Below, piece after piece: positions 49,893 to 60,796 of a stretch of 64,000 nucleotides of DNA. Made by a program: the position numbers and the translations under genes. Origin of the DNA: Mangrovibacter yixingensis (GTDB lineage Bacteria > Pseudomonadota > Gammaproteobacteria > Enterobacterales > Enterobacteriaceae); the NCBI RefSeq assembly GCF_020523985.1, contig NZ_JAIVKM010000009.1, positions 62,001-126,000 on the forward strand, given 5' to 3'. Each line of letters opens with the position of its first letter. Position 1 is the first letter of the stretch. The notes under the pieces are model-generated. The model was not told the origin of the DNA. It was given only the letters and a program-made list of their open reading frames with translations, and did no database searches.

Positions 49893-49927
49893 GATGAATT
49901 CTTATTGGATGAATGGAGGCCATTAAA

Positions 49928-50533
49928 TTAGGTAGCCGGGATATGTTCAGCAAACCAGGCGGGAATACGTTTACGGCCATCAACTAAAATGCTGGTTATT
50001 CCCAATTGCTGAGCTGCATTGATATTATCATTGTTATCATCAAAAAATATGGCATCACTGGCTGCCACACCTTCCTGATTCAGGACATATTGGTAAATCT
50101 CAGGTTCAGGTTTACGCATTCCTATTTCATGAGAAAGGTAGACATGCGAAGCGGCATCATCCACCTCTGGCCAGCGCTCACGCCAGAATAATGTATGTAA
50201 CAGGTTGGTGTTAGACAACACGACGACACGCTGTTGTTGCGCACGTAATGAACGCATGACATCAATGACTTCACTACGAAGCCCTACAAAGATAGCCTGC
50301 CAACCTTCAGTGAATTGAGCCGGGCTCAAGGGCAAGCACAGTTCATGCGACATATCCTGAATAAAGGCATCATCACTGATTTCCCCCCGCTCATGGCACT
50401 GAAAAATCTCACCCATGTGAAAACGCTCTTGCACTCTTGCCAGTGGAACATGGGTATAGTGGCTCCAGGTACCAAGCACACGGTTAAAATCGATATCGAT
50501 AATCACATTCCCAAGGTCAAAGATATAAAGCAT
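49928..50533 (-). CDS. yihX: HAD-family glucose-1-phosphatase YihX
   Basis: 201 residues from ATG 50533, which has GGAGAA upstream. A longer in-frame start at 50662 would run into the typA terminator. HAD motif I is FDLGNVIIDIDFN, motif II is VVLSNTN and motif III/IV is GMRKPEPEIY...FFDDNNDNINAA. The E. coli enzyme removes phosphate from alpha-glucose-1-phosphate. Confidence 0.94.
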   Translation of the reverse strand: MLYIFDLGNVIIDIDFNRVLGTWSHYTHVPLARVQERFHMGEIFQCHERGEISDDAFIQDMSHELCLPLSPAQFTEGWQAIFVGLRSEVIDVMRSLRAQQQRVVVLSNTNLLHTLFWRERWPEVDDAASHVYLSHEIGMRKPEPEIYQYVLNQEGVAASDAIFFDDNNDNINAAQQLGITSILVDGRKRIPAWFAEHIPAT

Positions 50534-50616
50534 TGCATCTTCTCCAGTGAGGCCATGGAGAATTAACTGTAGCGGTAATCGCTTGATTTGACTATCCGGC
50601 AGATGACAAGAAGGCA

Positions 50617-50650
50617 TAAAAAAACCCCACCATAAGAAGGCGGGGTTTTG
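50617..50650 (-). terminator. typA terminator
   Basis: On the minus strand AAAACCCCGCC, loop, then a GGGGTTTTTTT run. AACCCC (50623-50628) pairs with GGGGTT (50642-50647). It follows the typA stop by 30 bases. Confidence 0.85.
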
Positions 50651-50679
50651 TATCAGTACCAACGAAAGAACAAATATGA

Positions 50680-52500
50680 TTACTCTTTCGGACCGCGGCT
50701 GGCGCGACGGCGATCGTTTTCTGTCAGGTGACGTTTACGCAGACGTACAGAAGTCGGCGTTACTTCTACCAGTTCGTCATCATCGATAAACTCCAGAGCC
50801 TGTTCCAGGGTCATTTTAACCGGCGGAGACAGTGTGGTAGCTTCATCAGTACCTGATGCACGCATGTTGGTCAGTTTTTTACCTGTCAGGCAGTTCACAG
50901 TCAGGTCATTAGAACGGCTGTGAATACCGATGATCTGGCCTTCATACACTTCAGCACCATGGCCGAGGAACAACTTACCGCGGTCCTGCAGGCTGTACAG
51001 CGCATAAGCAACTGCTTTACCCTGGCCGTTAGAAATCAACACACCGTTCTGACGCTGGCCGATTTCACCCGGACGCAGGTCATCGTAGTGGCTGAATGAT
51101 GCATAAAGCAGACCGGTACCGGAAGTCATGGTCATGAATTCAGTACGGAAGCCAATCAAGCCACGGCTTGGAATGATGTAATCAAGACGAACGCGGCCTT
51201 TGCCATCTGGCATCATGTCACGCATTTCACCTTTACGCAGACCCAGTGCTTCCATAACGGAACCCTGATGCTGTTCTTCGATATCCAGCGTAACCTGCTC
51301 AAACGGTTCCTGAGTACGGCCATCAATTTCACGGAAGATAACTTTCGGACGAGATACAGCCAGTTCGAAACCTTCACGACGCATGTTTTCAATCAGAACA
51401 GACAGGTGCAGTTCACCACGACCAGAAACACGGAAAGCATCCGGGTCTGGCGTTTCTTCTACACGCAGAGCAACGTTGTGCACCAGTTCTTTTTTCAGGC
51501 GGTCAAGAATCTGACGAGAAGTAACGAACTTACCTTCTTTACCGCAGAATGGAGAGGTGTTTACACAGAAGAACATGGTAACGGTCGGTTCATCGACAGT
51601 CAGCGCTGGCAGTGCTTCTACATTGTTCGGCTCACAGATGGTATCGGAGATATTCAGATCACCCAGACCAGTGATTGCAATGATGTCACCTGCTTCAGCA
51701 GAAGCAGATTCGATACGTTGCAGGCCCATGTGACCCAGAACCTGGCCAACTTTACCGTTACGGCGTTTGCCTTCGCTGTCAATGATGGTCACTTGCTGGT
51801 TTGGTTTAACTACACCGCGTTTGATACGGCCAATGCCGATAACGCCAACATAGTTGTTGTAATCCAGCTGGGAGATTTGCATCTGGAACGGGCCATTCAG
51901 GTCAACACTTGGCGGTGCCACATGTTTCACAATGGCTTCGAACAGCGGAGTCATGTCTTCAGCCATGTCTTCGTGATCCAGACCCGCAATACCGTTTAAC
52001 GCAGAAGCGTAAACAATAGGGAAGTCCAGCTGTTCGTCAGTTGCACCCAGGTTAACGAACAGGTCGAACACCTGATCTACAACCCAGTCAGGGCGTGCGC
52101 CAGGACGGTCAACTTTGTTGATAACCACAATAGGTTTCAGACCGTAGGCAAACGCTTTTTGCGTTACAAAACGAGTCTGCGGCATCGGGCCATCCATTGC
52201 GTCTACCAGCAGCAGCACAGAGTCAACCATGGACATAACACGTTCTACTTCACCACCAAAGTCGGCGTGCCCTGGGGTGTCCACGATGTTGATGCGGTAG
52301 TCGCGCCAGTTAATGGCGGTATTTTTCGCGAGGATGGTAATCCCACGCTCTTTCTCCAGGTCGTTGGAGTCCATGACGCGCTCGGTCAGCTCATTACGCT
52401 CACCAAACGTGCCAGATTGTTGCAGCAGCTTGTCGACCAGGGTGGTTTTACCATGGTCAACGTGCGCAATAATGGCGATGTTACGCAGATTTTCGATCAC
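50680..52500 (-). CDS. typA: Ribosome-associated GTPase TypA/BipA
   Basis: 606 residues from a GTG start ([20 protein letters not shown]), as in E. coli. G-motifs are [27 protein letters not shown] and [12 protein letters not shown]-like domains II, III and V follow, then the BipA-specific C-terminal domain ending [18 protein letters not shown]. It acts in ribosome assembly at low temperature and under stress. It is divergent from glnA across a 377-base control region. Confidence 0.97.
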   Translation of the reverse strand: MIENLRNIAIIAHVDHGKTTLVDKLLQQSGTFGERNELTERVMDSNDLEKERGITILAKNTAINWRDYRINIVDTPGHADFGGEVERVMSMVDSVLLLVDAMDGPMPQTRFVTQKAFAYGLKPIVVINKVDRPGARPDWVVDQVFDLFVNLGATDEQLDFPIVYASALNGIAGLDHEDMAEDMTPLFEAIVKHVAPPSVDLNGPFQMQISQLDYNNYVGVIGIGRIKRGVVKPNQQVTIIDSEGKRRNGKVGQVLGHMGLQRIESASAEAGDIIAITGLGDLNISDTICEPNNVEALPALTVDEPTVTMFFCVNTSPFCGKEGKFVTSRQILDRLKKELVHNVALRVEETPDPDAFRVSGRGELHLSVLIENMRREGFELAVSRPKVIFREIDGRTQEPFEQVTLDIEEQHQGSVMEALGLRKGEMRDMMPDGKGRVRLDYIIPSRGLIGFRTEFMTMTSGTGLLYASFSHYDDLRPGEIGQRQNGVLISNGQGKAVAYALYSLQDRGKLFLGHGAEVYEGQIIGIHSRSNDLTVNCLTGKKLTNMRASGTDEATTLSPPVKMTLEQALEFIDDDELVEVTPTSVRLRKRHLTENDRRRASRGPKE

Positions 52501-52652
52501 AACTTTGCCTCAGGCATTAGGAATAGCGCGCTATTGTACACGTATTAATCGAAGGACTGAACAGGATCACAAACATCTATTGCTAACAAGCTTACATTTC
52601 AGGGTTTGTGATCATTTTCACGAAGCACAGATTTGCACCGCTGCACACTTTT

Positions 52653-52701
52653 CGCACCACAACAGCGCACTAGATTAGCCATAATGCACCATAATAGTGC
52701 A
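52653..52701. promoter_or_regulatory. NtrC enhancer sites of glnA
   Basis: TGCACCATAATAGTGCA at 52685-52701 matches the NtrC consensus (TGCACC-N5-GGTGCA) except for one base and lies about 110 bases before the expected glnAp2 start. A weaker copy at 52653-52669 (CGCACCACAACAGCGCA) precedes it. E. coli glnA has the same two-site enhancer pattern. Confidence 0.75.
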
Positions 52702-52773
52702 TACTTCCCATTGTGGTGCAGCGTGTTTTCACGGTGGTGCGCATCATAACGCCTTTTACGCTATTTTTAAAAG

Positions 52774-52791
52774 TTGGCACAGTTTTCGCTT
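52774..52791 (+). promoter_or_regulatory. Sigma-54 promoter glnAp2
   Basis: TTGGCACAGTTTTCGCTT carries the -24 GG and -12 GC elements at correct spacing and is nearly the E. coli glnAp2 sequence. The transcript would start near 52801. It is activated by NtrC-P from the upstream sites when nitrogen is short. Confidence 0.88.
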
Positions 52792-52877
52792 AATCAAAAT
52801 TACGGCAAACGCATTTTTTTGAAGTGTTTGAAGTACTCGTTACCACGACGACAATGACAATTCCAGGAGATTTAAGT

Positions 52878-54287
52878 ATGTCCGCAGAACATGTTTTGAC
52901 GATGCTGAATGAACATGATGTGAAGTTTGTAGATTTACGCTTCACCGATACTAAAGGCAAAGAACAGCACGTCACTATCCCAGCCCACCAGGTAAACGCT
53001 GACTTCTTCGAAGAAGGCAAAATGTTTGATGGTTCTTCCATCGGCGGCTGGAAAGGTATCAACGAATCCGACATGGTACTGATGCCAGATGCCTCTACAG
53101 CCGTTCTGGATCCGTTCTATGAAGAACCAACTCTGATCATCCGTTGCGACATTCTGGAACCTGCTACCATGCAGGGCTATGACCGCGACCCGCGCTCTAT
53201 TGCAAAACGCGCTGAAGAATACCTGCGTTCTACCGGTATTGCTGATACCGTTCTGTTTGGGCCAGAGCCTGAATTCTTCCTGTTCGATGATGTTCGCTTC
53301 AAAAGTGACATCTCTGGTTCACACGTTGCTATCGACGATCTCGAAGCTGCATGGAACTCCGACACCAAATACGAAGGCGGTAACAAAGGCCACCGTCCTG
53401 CAGTGAAAGGTGGTTACTTCCCAGTTCCGCCGGTAGATTCATCACAAGACATCCGTTCTCAAATGTGTCTGACCATGGAACAGATGGGCCTGGTTGTTGA
53501 AGCTCATCACCATGAAGTGGCTACTGCTGGCCAGAACGAAGTGGCTACCCGCTTCAATACCCTGACCAAAAAAGCTGACGAAATCCAGATCTACAAATAT
53601 GTGGTGCACAACGTTGCTCACGCATTTGGTAAAACTGCGACCTTTATGCCGAAACCAATGTTTGGCGATAACGGTTCTGGTATGCACTGCCACATGTCTC
53701 TGTCCAAAAACGGTGTAAACCTGTTCTCTGGCGACAAATATGCTGGCCTGTCAGAAGAAGCGCTGTTCTACATTGGCGGTGTTATCAAACACGCTAAAGC
53801 AATCAACGCCCTGTCTAACCCGGCTACCAACTCCTACAAACGTCTGGTTCCTGGTTATGAAGCACCGGTTATGCTGGCTTACTCTGCTCGTAACCGTTCT
53901 GCCTCTATCCGTATTCCGGTGGTTGCTTCTCCGAAAGCTCGTCGTATCGAAGTTCGCTTCCCGGACCCGGCAGCTAACCCGTACCTGTGCTTTGCTGCAC
54001 TGATGATGGCTGGCCTGGACGGTATCAAAAACAAAATCCACCCTGGCGAAGCAATGGACAAAAACCTGTATGACCTGCCTGCAGAAGAAGCAGCAGAAAT
54101 CCCACAGGTTGCTGGTTCTCTGGAAGAAGCACTGAATGCACTTGATGCAGACCGTGAGTTCCTGACTGCTGGTGGTGTATTCACTGATGACACCATCGAC
54201 GCTTACCTGGAACTGCGTCGTGCAGAAAACGATCGCGTGCGTATGACTCCGCATCCGGTTGAATTCGAACTGTACTACAGCGTCTGA
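52878..54287 (+). CDS. glnA: Glutamine synthetase, type I
   Basis: 469 residues from ATG 52878, with AGGAGAT upstream. The Met 54 bases earlier is inside the leader. The active-site FDGSSIGGW, metal ligands in [19 protein letters not shown]-type [12 protein letters not shown] and the adenylylation site Tyr in [10 protein letters not shown] (about 398) are all present. It makes glutamine from glutamate, ammonia and ATP in a dodecamer. It is followed by a terminator, so glnLG are partly transcribed from their own promoter. Confidence 0.98.
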   Translation: MSAEHVLTMLNEHDVKFVDLRFTDTKGKEQHVTIPAHQVNADFFEEGKMFDGSSIGGWKGINESDMVLMPDASTAVLDPFYEEPTLIIRCDILEPATMQGYDRDPRSIAKRAEEYLRSTGIADTVLFGPEPEFFLFDDVRFKSDISGSHVAIDDLEAAWNSDTKYEGGNKGHRPAVKGGYFPVPPVDSSQDIRSQMCLTMEQMGLVVEAHHHEVATAGQNEVATRFNTLTKKADEIQIYKYVVHNVAHAFGKTATFMPKPMFGDNGSGMHCHMSLSKNGVNLFSGDKYAGLSEEALFYIGGVIKHAKAINALSNPATNSYKRLVPGYEAPVMLAYSARNRSASIRIPVVASPKARRIEVRFPDPAANPYLCFAALMMAGLDGIKNKIHPGEAMDKNLYDLPAEEAAEIPQVAGSLEEALNALDADREFLTAGGVFTDDTIDAYLELRRAENDRVRMTPHPVEFELYYSV

Positions 54288-54326
54288 TTTATTAAAGAGT
54301 CGTTTTTTGTTGCCGTGGAAACTTTC

Positions 54327-54352
54327 AGCCCATCTTCGGATGGGCTTTTTTC
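54327..54352 (+). terminator. glnA terminator
   Basis: AGCCCATC, TTCG loop, GATGGGCT, then six T. It lies between glnA and the glnL operator. Confidence 0.88.
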
Positions 54353-54399
54353 TCCGACAATAAAGTTTTTTTGCCTCTTTTTTGTACCAATATCTACAA

Positions 54400-54416
54400 A
54401 GCACCAAAACAGTGCA
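54400..54416. promoter_or_regulatory. NtrC operator at glnLp
   Basis: AGCACCAAAACAGTGCA is an NtrC-type dyad just before glnL. In E. coli NtrC represses glnLp from such a site. Confidence 0.7.
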
Positions 54417-54436
54417 CAACATTCGGAGACTGCTGA

Positions 54437-55486
54437 ATGGCAAGCGGCGCACTGCCCGATGCTGGGCAGATCCTTAATTCTCTCATCAACAGCATTCTGT
54501 TGGTTGATGACAACCTGGCGGTTCACTATGCGAACCCGGCAGCGCAGCAACTTCTGGCGCAAAGTTCCCGCAAACTTTATGGAACGCCGTTACCGGAATT
54601 GCTGAGCTACTTTTCGCTCAATATCGGGCTGATGCAAGAAAGCCTGAATGCTGGCCAGGGATTTACTGATAACGAAGTGACGTTGGTTATTGATGGGCGC
54701 TCACATATTTTGTCGCTCACAGCACAACGGCTGCCAGAAGGCTATATTCTGCTGGAAATGGCCCCAATGGATAACCAGCGTCGTTTGAGCCAGGAACAAT
54801 TGCAACAAGCGCAACAGGTTGCAGCCCGCGATTTAGTCAGGGGGCTGGCTCATGAAATAAAAAACCCGTTAGGTGGGTTACGTGGTGCGGCACAGTTACT
54901 CAATAAAGCGCTTCCCGACCCGTCACTCACTGAATACACCAAGGTTATTATTGAGCAGGCCGACCGTCTGCGTAATCTGGTGGACAGGTTGCTTGGCCCA
55001 CAACAACCGGGCATGCATGTAACAGAAAGTATTCATAAAGTTGCAGAGCGGGTCGTTAAGTTAGTGTCAATGGAGCTGCCCGATAACGTTACCCTGGTCA
55101 GGGATTATGATCCGAGTCTTCCAGAATTAGCGCATGACCCGGACCAAATCGAACAGGTGTTACTCAACATCGTTCGCAATGCCCTCCAGGCGCTGGGGGA
55201 AGAAGGTGGCGAGATTACGCTGCGTACTCGTACCGCATTCCAGTTGACGTTGCATGGTGTTCGTTACCGGCTGGCGGCCCGCATTGACATAGAAGATAAC
55301 GGGCCCGGTATACCAGCGCATTTACAGGATACATTGTTCTACCCCATGGTCAGCGGCCGCGAAGGGGGAACAGGTTTAGGGTTATCTATTGCGCGCAATT
55401 TAATTGATCAGCATTCGGGAAAAATCGAATTTAACAGTTGGCCTGGTCATACCGAATTCTCGGTATACCTGCCTATTCGCCAGTGA
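54437..55486 (+). CDS. glnL: Nitrogen sensor kinase NtrB (GlnL)
   Basis: 349 residues. A PAS domain (about 10-120, [20 protein letters not shown]) precedes the dimerisation helix with the phospho-acceptor His in [13 protein letters not shown] (about 139). The ATPase domain has [18 protein letters not shown] (N box), [10 protein letters not shown] (G1) and [11 protein letters not shown] (G2). It phosphorylates NtrC when nitrogen is limiting and dephosphorylates it with PII. It is soluble, with no membrane segment. Confidence 0.97.
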   Translation: MASGALPDAGQILNSLINSILLVDDNLAVHYANPAAQQLLAQSSRKLYGTPLPELLSYFSLNIGLMQESLNAGQGFTDNEVTLVIDGRSHILSLTAQRLPEGYILLEMAPMDNQRRLSQEQLQQAQQVAARDLVRGLAHEIKNPLGGLRGAAQLLNKALPDPSLTEYTKVIIEQADRLRNLVDRLLGPQQPGMHVTESIHKVAERVVKLVSMELPDNVTLVRDYDPSLPELAHDPDQIEQVLLNIVRNALQALGEEGGEITLRTRTAFQLTLHGVRYRLAARIDIEDNGPGIPAHLQDTLFYPMVSGREGGTGLGLSIARNLIDQHSGKIEFNSWPGHTEFSVYLPIRQ

Positions 55487-55493
55487 GGTCTTT

Positions 55494-56903
55494 ATGCAAC
55501 GAGGGATAGTCTGGATCGTTGATGACGATAGCTCCATCCGTTGGGTGCTTGAACGCGCGCTCACTGGAGCCGGGTTGAGTTGTACCACCTTTGAAAATGG
55601 TAATGAAGTGCTGGATGCGCTCGCGACAAAAACCCCGGATGTATTGTTGTCCGATATCCGGATGCCTGGCATGGATGGCCTGGCATTATTAAAACAAATC
55701 AAGCAGCGCCACCCAATGCTACCGGTCATCATTATGACGGCACATTCAGACCTGGACGCTGCGGTAAGCGCTTATCAACAGGGTGCTTTCGATTACCTGC
55801 CAAAACCTTTTGATATTGATGAAGCCGTTGCCCTGGTTGAACGTGCCATCAGCCATTATCAAGAGCAGCAGCAACCGCGTAACGCACCTGTAAATGGCCC
55901 GACAACCGATATTATTGGTGAAGCGCCTGCAATGCAGGATGTGTTCCGTATTATTGGCCGGTTATCCCGCTCTTCAATCAGTGTATTGATTAACGGTGAA
56001 TCCGGTACTGGTAAAGAATTGGTCGCCCATGCCCTTCACCGCCATAGCCCACGAGTGAAGGCGCCATTTATTGCACTGAACATGGCAGCCATTCCCAAGG
56101 ACTTAATTGAGTCTGAACTCTTTGGTCATGAGAAAGGGGCATTTACTGGTGCCAACCAAATTCGCCAGGGCCGCTTTGAGCAGGCAGATGGCGGCACACT
56201 GTTTCTTGATGAAATTGGTGATATGCCACTGGATGTACAAACCCGCTTGCTGCGTGTGCTGGCTGACGGGCAATTTTACCGGGTGGGCGGTTATGCTCCG
56301 GTAAAAGTCGATGTACGTATCATTGCCGCAACACACCAAAACCTTGAGCAGCGTGTTCTGGAAGGGAAATTCCGTGAGGATTTGTTCCACCGGCTCAATG
56401 TTATTCGCGTTCATCTCCCTCCGTTACGTGAACGCCGGGAAGATATTCCTCGCCTGGCGCGCCATTTCCTGCAAATCGCGGCCAGGGAATTAGGTGTTGA
56501 AACCAAACAACTGCACCCGGAAACGGAAGCCGCATTAACCAGGCTGGCATGGCCCGGGAACGTGCGTCAGTTAGAAAATACCTGCCGTTGGCTGACCGTT
56601 ATGGCTGCAGGCCAGGAAGTGCTGATTCAGGACTTGCCTACAGAGCTGTTTGAAAGTGTTGTGCCGGACAGCCCAACACAGGCGCTACCAGACAGCTGGG
56701 CAACGCTGCTGGCACAATGGGCAGACAGGGCATTGCGATCCGGTCATCAAAACTTATTGTCTGAAGCACAACCTGAAATGGAGCGGACATTATTGACGAC
56801 AGCGTTGCGCCACACTCAGGGCCATAAGCAAGAAGCTGCACGTTTGCTAGGCTGGGGACGAAACACGCTGACCAGGAAGTTGAAAGAGTTGGGGATGGAG
56901 TGA
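55494..56903 (+). CDS. glnG: Nitrogen regulator NtrC (GlnG), sigma-54 activator
   Basis: 469 residues from ATG 55494 ([20 protein letters not shown]), 7 bases after glnL. Receiver domain with Asp54 in [15 protein letters not shown]+ domain with GESGTGKE and the sigma-54 contact GAFTGA loop ([11 protein letters not shown]), and a C-terminal Fis-type HTH ([20 protein letters not shown]). It activates glnAp2 from the sites at 52653-52701. Confidence 0.98.
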   Translation: MQRGIVWIVDDDSSIRWVLERALTGAGLSCTTFENGNEVLDALATKTPDVLLSDIRMPGMDGLALLKQIKQRHPMLPVIIMTAHSDLDAAVSAYQQGAFDYLPKPFDIDEAVALVERAISHYQEQQQPRNAPVNGPTTDIIGEAPAMQDVFRIIGRLSRSSISVLINGESGTGKELVAHALHRHSPRVKAPFIALNMAAIPKDLIESELFGHEKGAFTGANQIRQGRFEQADGGTLFLDEIGDMPLDVQTRLLRVLADGQFYRVGGYAPVKVDVRIIAATHQNLEQRVLEGKFREDLFHRLNVIRVHLPPLRERREDIPRLARHFLQIAARELGVETKQLHPETEAALTRLAWPGNVRQLENTCRWLTVMAAGQEVLIQDLPTELFESVVPDSPTQALPDSWATLLAQWADRALRSGHQNLLSEAQPEMERTLLTTALRHTQGHKQEAARLLGWGRNTLTRKLKELGME

Positions 56904-57011
56904 TGGCATGAATTGTAAAGATGCAAAGCCACCAGCAAATTGCTGCTATTTTGTACTTTACTGTCTCGCCAGCTTCAGTATGATCTACCGCGTTCACGCT
57001 GGAGAAACATC

Positions 57012-57134
57012 ATGCTGGAATCCTTAATTCAGGTTGTGTCGCAAGGTGCAGACGCAGGCCTTGCTGCAAGCCATACCCCACAAACAGCAGTGGCGGCACT
57101 ATTGTGTGCGGCCCTGATAAACTTCTTTAATTGA
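57012..57134 (+). CDS. yshB: Small membrane protein YshB
   Basis: 40 codons, MLESLIQVVSQGADAGLAAS followed by HTPQTAVAALLCAALINFFN. It matches the E. coli YshB pattern (MLES..., SHTPQTAVAA) and lies in the same place between glnG and hemN. A ribosome-binding sequence GGAGAAAC precedes the ATG. It is predicted to be a single-span membrane peptide; the role is poorly known. Confidence 0.88.
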   Translation: MLESLIQVVSQGADAGLAASHTPQTAVAALLCAALINFFN

Positions 57135-57156
57135 AGACTGTTTGTTCTGCACAAAT

Positions 57157-57187
57157 AAAAAAGCGGGATATTCTTTCCCGCTTTTTT
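57157..57187. terminator. Bidirectional terminator between yshB and hemN
   Basis: AAAAAAGCGGGA and TCCCGCTTTTTT flank a short loop, with T-runs on both strands. Confidence 0.88.
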
Positions 57188-57193
57188 ATTCTT

Positions 57194-58567
57194 TTAAATC
57201 ACCCTGGAAAATTGCTGTTGGCGTGCCTTTTGCCGTAAATACGCATCAAAACACATACATATATTGCGAATCAGCAACCGTCCCTTTGCCGTTACCTGAA
57301 TACAATTGTCATCTGTTGCCACCAGGCCGTCTTTTTCAAGGGGAGCAAGCAATGCCAGGTCTTCAGCAAAATAATCATCGAACTGAAGTTGCCACTGCTG
57401 CGCAATATCTGTTTTGTTAAGCCGGAAATTACATATCAGGTTTTTAATCACATCACGGCGAATACAGTCATCGCGAGTCAACGAAATACCTCGCCACAAC
57501 GCATTTCCCTGCTCTTCAACTTGCTGGTAATAGCTTTTTAGCTCTTTTTGGTTCTGGCTATAAGTATCCCCGATCATGCTAATCGCTGACACACCCATTC
57601 CCAATAAGTCGGTATCCCCCTGGGTGGTGTAGCCCTGGAAGTTGCGGTGCAAAATGCCTGCCCGTTGGGCGACAGAAAGTTCATCATCCGGGCGTGCAAA
57701 ATGGTCCATGCCAATAAACTGATAACCAGATTCTGTAAGAAAATTAATAGTTTGCTGGAGAATATCTAATTTTTGACTGGCTGACGGCAAATCAACATCT
57801 TTGATTTTTCGCTGTGCCGCAAATAATGACGGCAGGTGCGCATAATTAAACACACTCAACCGGTCAGGATTTAATTCCGCCACACGCTGCAAAGTAAAAG
57901 CAAAGCTTTCCGGTGTTTGCTTTGGCAAGCCATAGATTAAATCGATATTAGTTGACGTAAACCCAAGAGATTTAGCTCGCTTCACCAGGGAGAAAATAAA
58001 GTCTTCATCCTGATCACGGTTAACCAAGCGCTGAACTTCTTTATTGAAATCCTGAACACCCATACTTAACCGGTTAAACCCTTCAGCCCGCAAGTGATCG
58101 AGAATATCCAGTTCTATTTCCCGTGGATCAACTTCAATAGAAATTTCAGCCTGTGGCGCAAAATGAAAATTCTCACGTAACAACGACATCAGCCGAGTTA
58201 TCTGGTCTTTAAGCAAAAAAGTGGGTGTGCCACCACCCCAGTGTAATTGCGTTACGGTACGGGAGGCAAACAACGGAGATTGATGCCGGATTTCTTTTTC
58301 AAGAAAATCAAGATATTGATCTGCCTTATGCTGTTGGCGGGTTATCTGTTTATTACAGCCACAGAAGTAGCAGAGTTTATGGCAAAAAGGGATGTGTACA
58401 TAAAGTGATAAAGGCCGTTCAGGGTAACGACCAACAGCTGCAGAAAAATCTACCAGTGAATAGTCTGGTGAAAACTCAAGAGCAGTTGGGTAAGAAGTGT
58501 AACGTGGCCCGGAATAGTTATATTTCTGGATAAGGGCCAGATCCCAGTCAACAACATGCTCAGACAT
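57194..58567 (-). CDS. hemN: Oxygen-independent coproporphyrinogen III oxidase HemN
   Basis: 457 residues from ATG 58567, preceded by AGGAAGGAG. The radical-SAM cysteines are Cys62, Cys66, Cys69 and the adjacent Cys71 in PFCHKLCYFCGC. WGGGTPTFL and IEVDPREI follow, and the HemN C-terminal domain is complete. It decarboxylates coproporphyrinogen III anaerobically in haem synthesis. Confidence 0.97.
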   Translation of the reverse strand: MSEHVVDWDLALIQKYNYSGPRYTSYPTALEFSPDYSLVDFSAAVGRYPERPLSLYVHIPFCHKLCYFCGCNKQITRQQHKADQYLDFLEKEIRHQSPLFASRTVTQLHWGGGTPTFLLKDQITRLMSLLRENFHFAPQAEISIEVDPREIELDILDHLRAEGFNRLSMGVQDFNKEVQRLVNRDQDEDFIFSLVKRAKSLGFTSTNIDLIYGLPKQTPESFAFTLQRVAELNPDRLSVFNYAHLPSLFAAQRKIKDVDLPSASQKLDILQQTINFLTESGYQFIGMDHFARPDDELSVAQRAGILHRNFQGYTTQGDTDLLGMGVSAISMIGDTYSQNQKELKSYYQQVEEQGNALWRGISLTRDDCIRRDVIKNLICNFRLNKTDIAQQWQLQFDDYFAEDLALLAPLEKDGLVATDDNCIQVTAKGRLLIRNICMCFDAYLRQKARQQQFSRVI

Positions 58568-58569
58568 TC

Positions 58570-58752
58570 TCACTCCTTCCTGCGTAACCGCTGGCCAGCA
58601 AGCAACGCTTGCCGACCAACGCCACGCGTAATTATTCTGCTGCGCAACCACTTTTTACGCTGTGATAAGCGCTGTAGTTTAGCGAATAACCACGCCAGAT
58701 AACATATTACTGGCAGGACGACGAGTAAAACTAAAAACGCCGCAAGATTCAG
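58570..58752 (-). CDS. Putative 60-residue membrane protein between yihI and hemN, possible CTG start
   Basis: The frame is open for 60 codons. It begins at a CTG whose last bases overlap the yihI stop (CTGA, like an ATGA overlap), after AAAGGGGG, and ends 2 bases before the hemN ATG. Product: (M)[20 protein letters not shown], then a basic tail rich in Arg/Lys ([20 protein letters not shown] and on to RLRRKE). This reads like a real single-span inner-membrane protein with a cytoplasmic basic tail. There is no ATG/GTG/TTG near the N-terminus, so the start is uncertain. No gene is normally annotated here in E. coli. Confidence 0.4.
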   Translation of the reverse strand: MNLAAFLVLLVVLPVICYLAWLFAKLQRLSQRKKWLRSRIITRGVGRQALLAGQRLRRKE

Positions 58753-59264
58753 TGATGGCCCCCTTTAAGCAGGCGCATCATATCTTCAGTCTGTTCTTCA
58801 TCTGATTCATCATCATCATAAGAAAGACCCAGTTGCTGCATCAGTGCATCAATGCGATCCAGTTTCTCATTAACCCAGGTTTGCTCGTCATCACTTAATA
58901 CCTGCCCTTCTTCGAGCCGTTCCAGTAGCGCATCCAGGCGCTCATCCGTTTCCAGCATTTCCAGTTCTGCCTCGGGTGTCAGCATAGGCTTCTCACTCTT
59001 AGGTTTATACTGCCGGTTGGTTATGGTCTGTTCTGAGGTTAACAGGACAGGCTTCTTACTGCCAATACGAGAATCTGCTTGCTGCCGGGAGCCTTTGTGA
59101 TTTTGCTGCCCTTGTTCACTGCCAGAGCGACTGCCTGATGGGTTCCCACGGTGTTTTTTCTGGCGCTTACGTTCGCGCCCTTCCTGGTTGAGTTCTTCAC
59201 GCGATTTTTTATTGCGCGATTTCGACGGACTTTTGCCGCGAGGTGCAGTGGCGTGTTGCTTCAT
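58749..59264 (-). CDS. yihI: Der GTPase-activating protein YihI
   Basis: 171 residues. A basic low-complexity N-terminus ([20 protein letters not shown]) is followed by an acidic helical C-terminus ([20 protein letters not shown] to [10 protein letters not shown]). It stimulates the ribosome-assembly GTPase Der in E. coli. It is upstream of hemN and divergent from engB across the csrC region. Confidence 0.93.
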   Translation of the reverse strand: MKQHATAPRGKSPSKSRNKKSREELNQEGRERKRQKKHRGNPSGSRSGSEQGQQNHKGSRQQADSRIGSKKPVLLTSEQTITNRQYKPKSEKPMLTPEAELEMLETDERLDALLERLEEGQVLSDDEQTWVNEKLDRIDALMQQLGLSYDDDESDEEQTEDMMRLLKGGHH

Positions 59265-59331
59265 GATTGTTCTTCTCTGAGCCGTTTTATTCAGTATAGA
59301 TTTGCGGCGAAATCTAGCAGAAACCAGGAAA

Positions 59332-59568
59332 ATAAAAAAGGCGGCAGGTTAAACCCGCCGCCTTTTTCGTTTTGACACCCATCATGGGCTCAACATTCCT
59401 TGTTCGCCTGAGACAACCCCTGTCCTCCCTCGGCATGCAACATTCCTTGCTGCTCTCCTGATAGCTCTTTAACACTTTCCGTGATAATTAAAGATTGCCC
59501 GATCCTTATCTTCGCTTTCCTGGCGCTCCTGAAAAACTCTCCCTGAGTTTGCTCCCTGATGCATCCTT
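59332..59568 (-). ncRNA. csrC: CsrC small RNA (CsrA antagonist)
   Basis: On the minus strand the expected transcript starts a few bases past a TATACA -10 (59580-59575). It contains twelve GGA motifs, many as CAGGA, AAGGA or AGGGA in loops. It ends in a strong terminator: AGGCGGC...GCCGCCT at about 59339-59362, then T-runs. It sits between yihI and engB in the same relative place and orientation as E. coli csrC. It sequesters the translation regulator CsrA. The 5' end is approximate. Confidence 0.87.
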
Positions 59569-59810
59569 GTATTTTGTATATACTTTACGCTGTTCAATTA
59601 AACGTGCAATAAACAAGGTTTCAGATTATGGCTATTTCAGATATATCCATAATCACAACACACTGTTTTTAATAATTATTATTAAATAGTCGCAAATAAC
59701 AAAGTGCCAATGTCGTGCTCAAACAATGGCAAATGTCTTACATTTTCAATATGTAAAATTCGCTATAACGGGAAATATCACAGAAAATCCGCCTTTGGCA
59801 CTGGTTCAGG

Positions 59811-59816
59811 TATAAT
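59811..59816 (+). promoter_or_regulatory. -10 element of the engB promoter
   Basis: TATAAT 38 bases before the engB start. The rest of the gap between csrC and engB is A/T-rich DNA without a visible gene. Confidence 0.5.
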
Positions 59817-59848
59817 CACGGCAAATTTATCCAGCGGAGAGAACCGTT

Positions 59849-60496
59849 TTGACTAACTGGAATTATCAATTAACGCACTTTGTCACCAGCGCACCGGATA
59901 TCCGGCACCTTCCTGGTGATGCAGGTATTGAAGTCGCGTTTGCGGGGCGCTCCAATGCAGGAAAATCCAGCGCACTGAATACCCTGACCAATCAAAAGAG
60001 CCTTGCCCGTACCAGTAAAACGCCAGGGCGTACTCAGCTTATTAACCTGTTTGAAGTTGTTGAGGGTAAACGCCTGGTTGACTTGCCGGGTTATGGTTAT
60101 GCCGAAGTACCAGAAGAAATGAAGCGTAAGTGGCAGCGTGCATTGGGTGAGTATTTACAAAAACGCCAGTGCTTACAGGGCCTGGTGGTTTTAATGGATA
60201 TTCGCCATCCACTGAAAGACCTTGATCAGCAAATGATCACGTGGGCGGTTGACAGTAACATTCCGGTGCTGGTTCTGCTCACTAAAGCCGATAAACTGGC
60301 AAGTGGCGCCCGTAAAAGCCAGTTGAATATGGTACGTGAAGCCGCACTTGCGTTTAATGGTGATGTTCAGGTGGAAGCATTCTCATCCCTGAAGAAACTT
60401 GGGGTAGATAAATTACGCCAGAAGCTGGACAGCTGGTTCAGTGAGCTTGAGCCGGTGGAAGAGCAACCAGATCCCGCTCCTGAAGACAGGGAATAA
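59849..60496 (+). CDS. engB: Ribosome-assembly GTPase EngB/YsxC (YihA)
   Basis: 215 residues from a TTG start with AGCGGAGAG upstream ([20 protein letters not shown]). The start aligns with E. coli. G-motifs are [26 protein letters not shown] and LTKADKL. It is essential for 50S subunit assembly. It converges with spf. Confidence 0.96.
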   Translation: MTNWNYQLTHFVTSAPDIRHLPGDAGIEVAFAGRSNAGKSSALNTLTNQKSLARTSKTPGRTQLINLFEVVEGKRLVDLPGYGYAEVPEEMKRKWQRALGEYLQKRQCLQGLVVLMDIRHPLKDLDQQMITWAVDSNIPVLVLLTKADKLASGARKSQLNMVREAALAFNGDVQVEAFSSLKKLGVDKLRQKLDSWFSELEPVEEQPDPAPEDRE

Positions 60497-60543
60497 ACAC
60501 AGAGCCGGTACAATATTGTTGTATCGGTTTTTTTTCGCCCAAT

Positions 60544-60651
60544 AAAAAACGCCCCAGTCACTAATGACTGGGGCGGCTAAAATATTCAGCCAAATCCGAT
60601 TACGTGAAGTAAAAGGTCTGAAAGATAGAACATCTTACCTCTGTACCCTAC
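60544..60651 (-). ncRNA. spf: Spot 42 small RNA
   Basis: The minus strand from 60651 reads GTAGGGTACAGAGGTAAGAT and continues nearly identical to E. coli Spot 42 over about 108 bases. The terminator stem GCCCCAGTCA...TGACTGGGGC is followed by T-runs. Only the terminator loop differs visibly (ATTAGTGA versus GTAATGA). It lies between polA and engB, as in E. coli. It is an Hfq-dependent repressor of secondary carbon-source genes, itself repressed by CRP-cAMP. Confidence 0.97.
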
Positions 60652-60796
60652 GTCTTTAACTCTACTCTTTTTCTGGCTGTTAAAAAAGCATTTTTTGTAG
60701 TTTTTTTTCACCCTTTACATAGGGATTTCTAATGATCATCACAAAACACTAGGTTTTATGTTGTTTACTTACAAAAAATGGACATTTAATGAGCGC

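Noticed and set aside
53751-54452. 233-codon minus-strand frame over the glnA 3' end
   Set aside because: Crosses the glnA terminator and has Arg/Cys/Phe-rich composition typical of a shadow frame.
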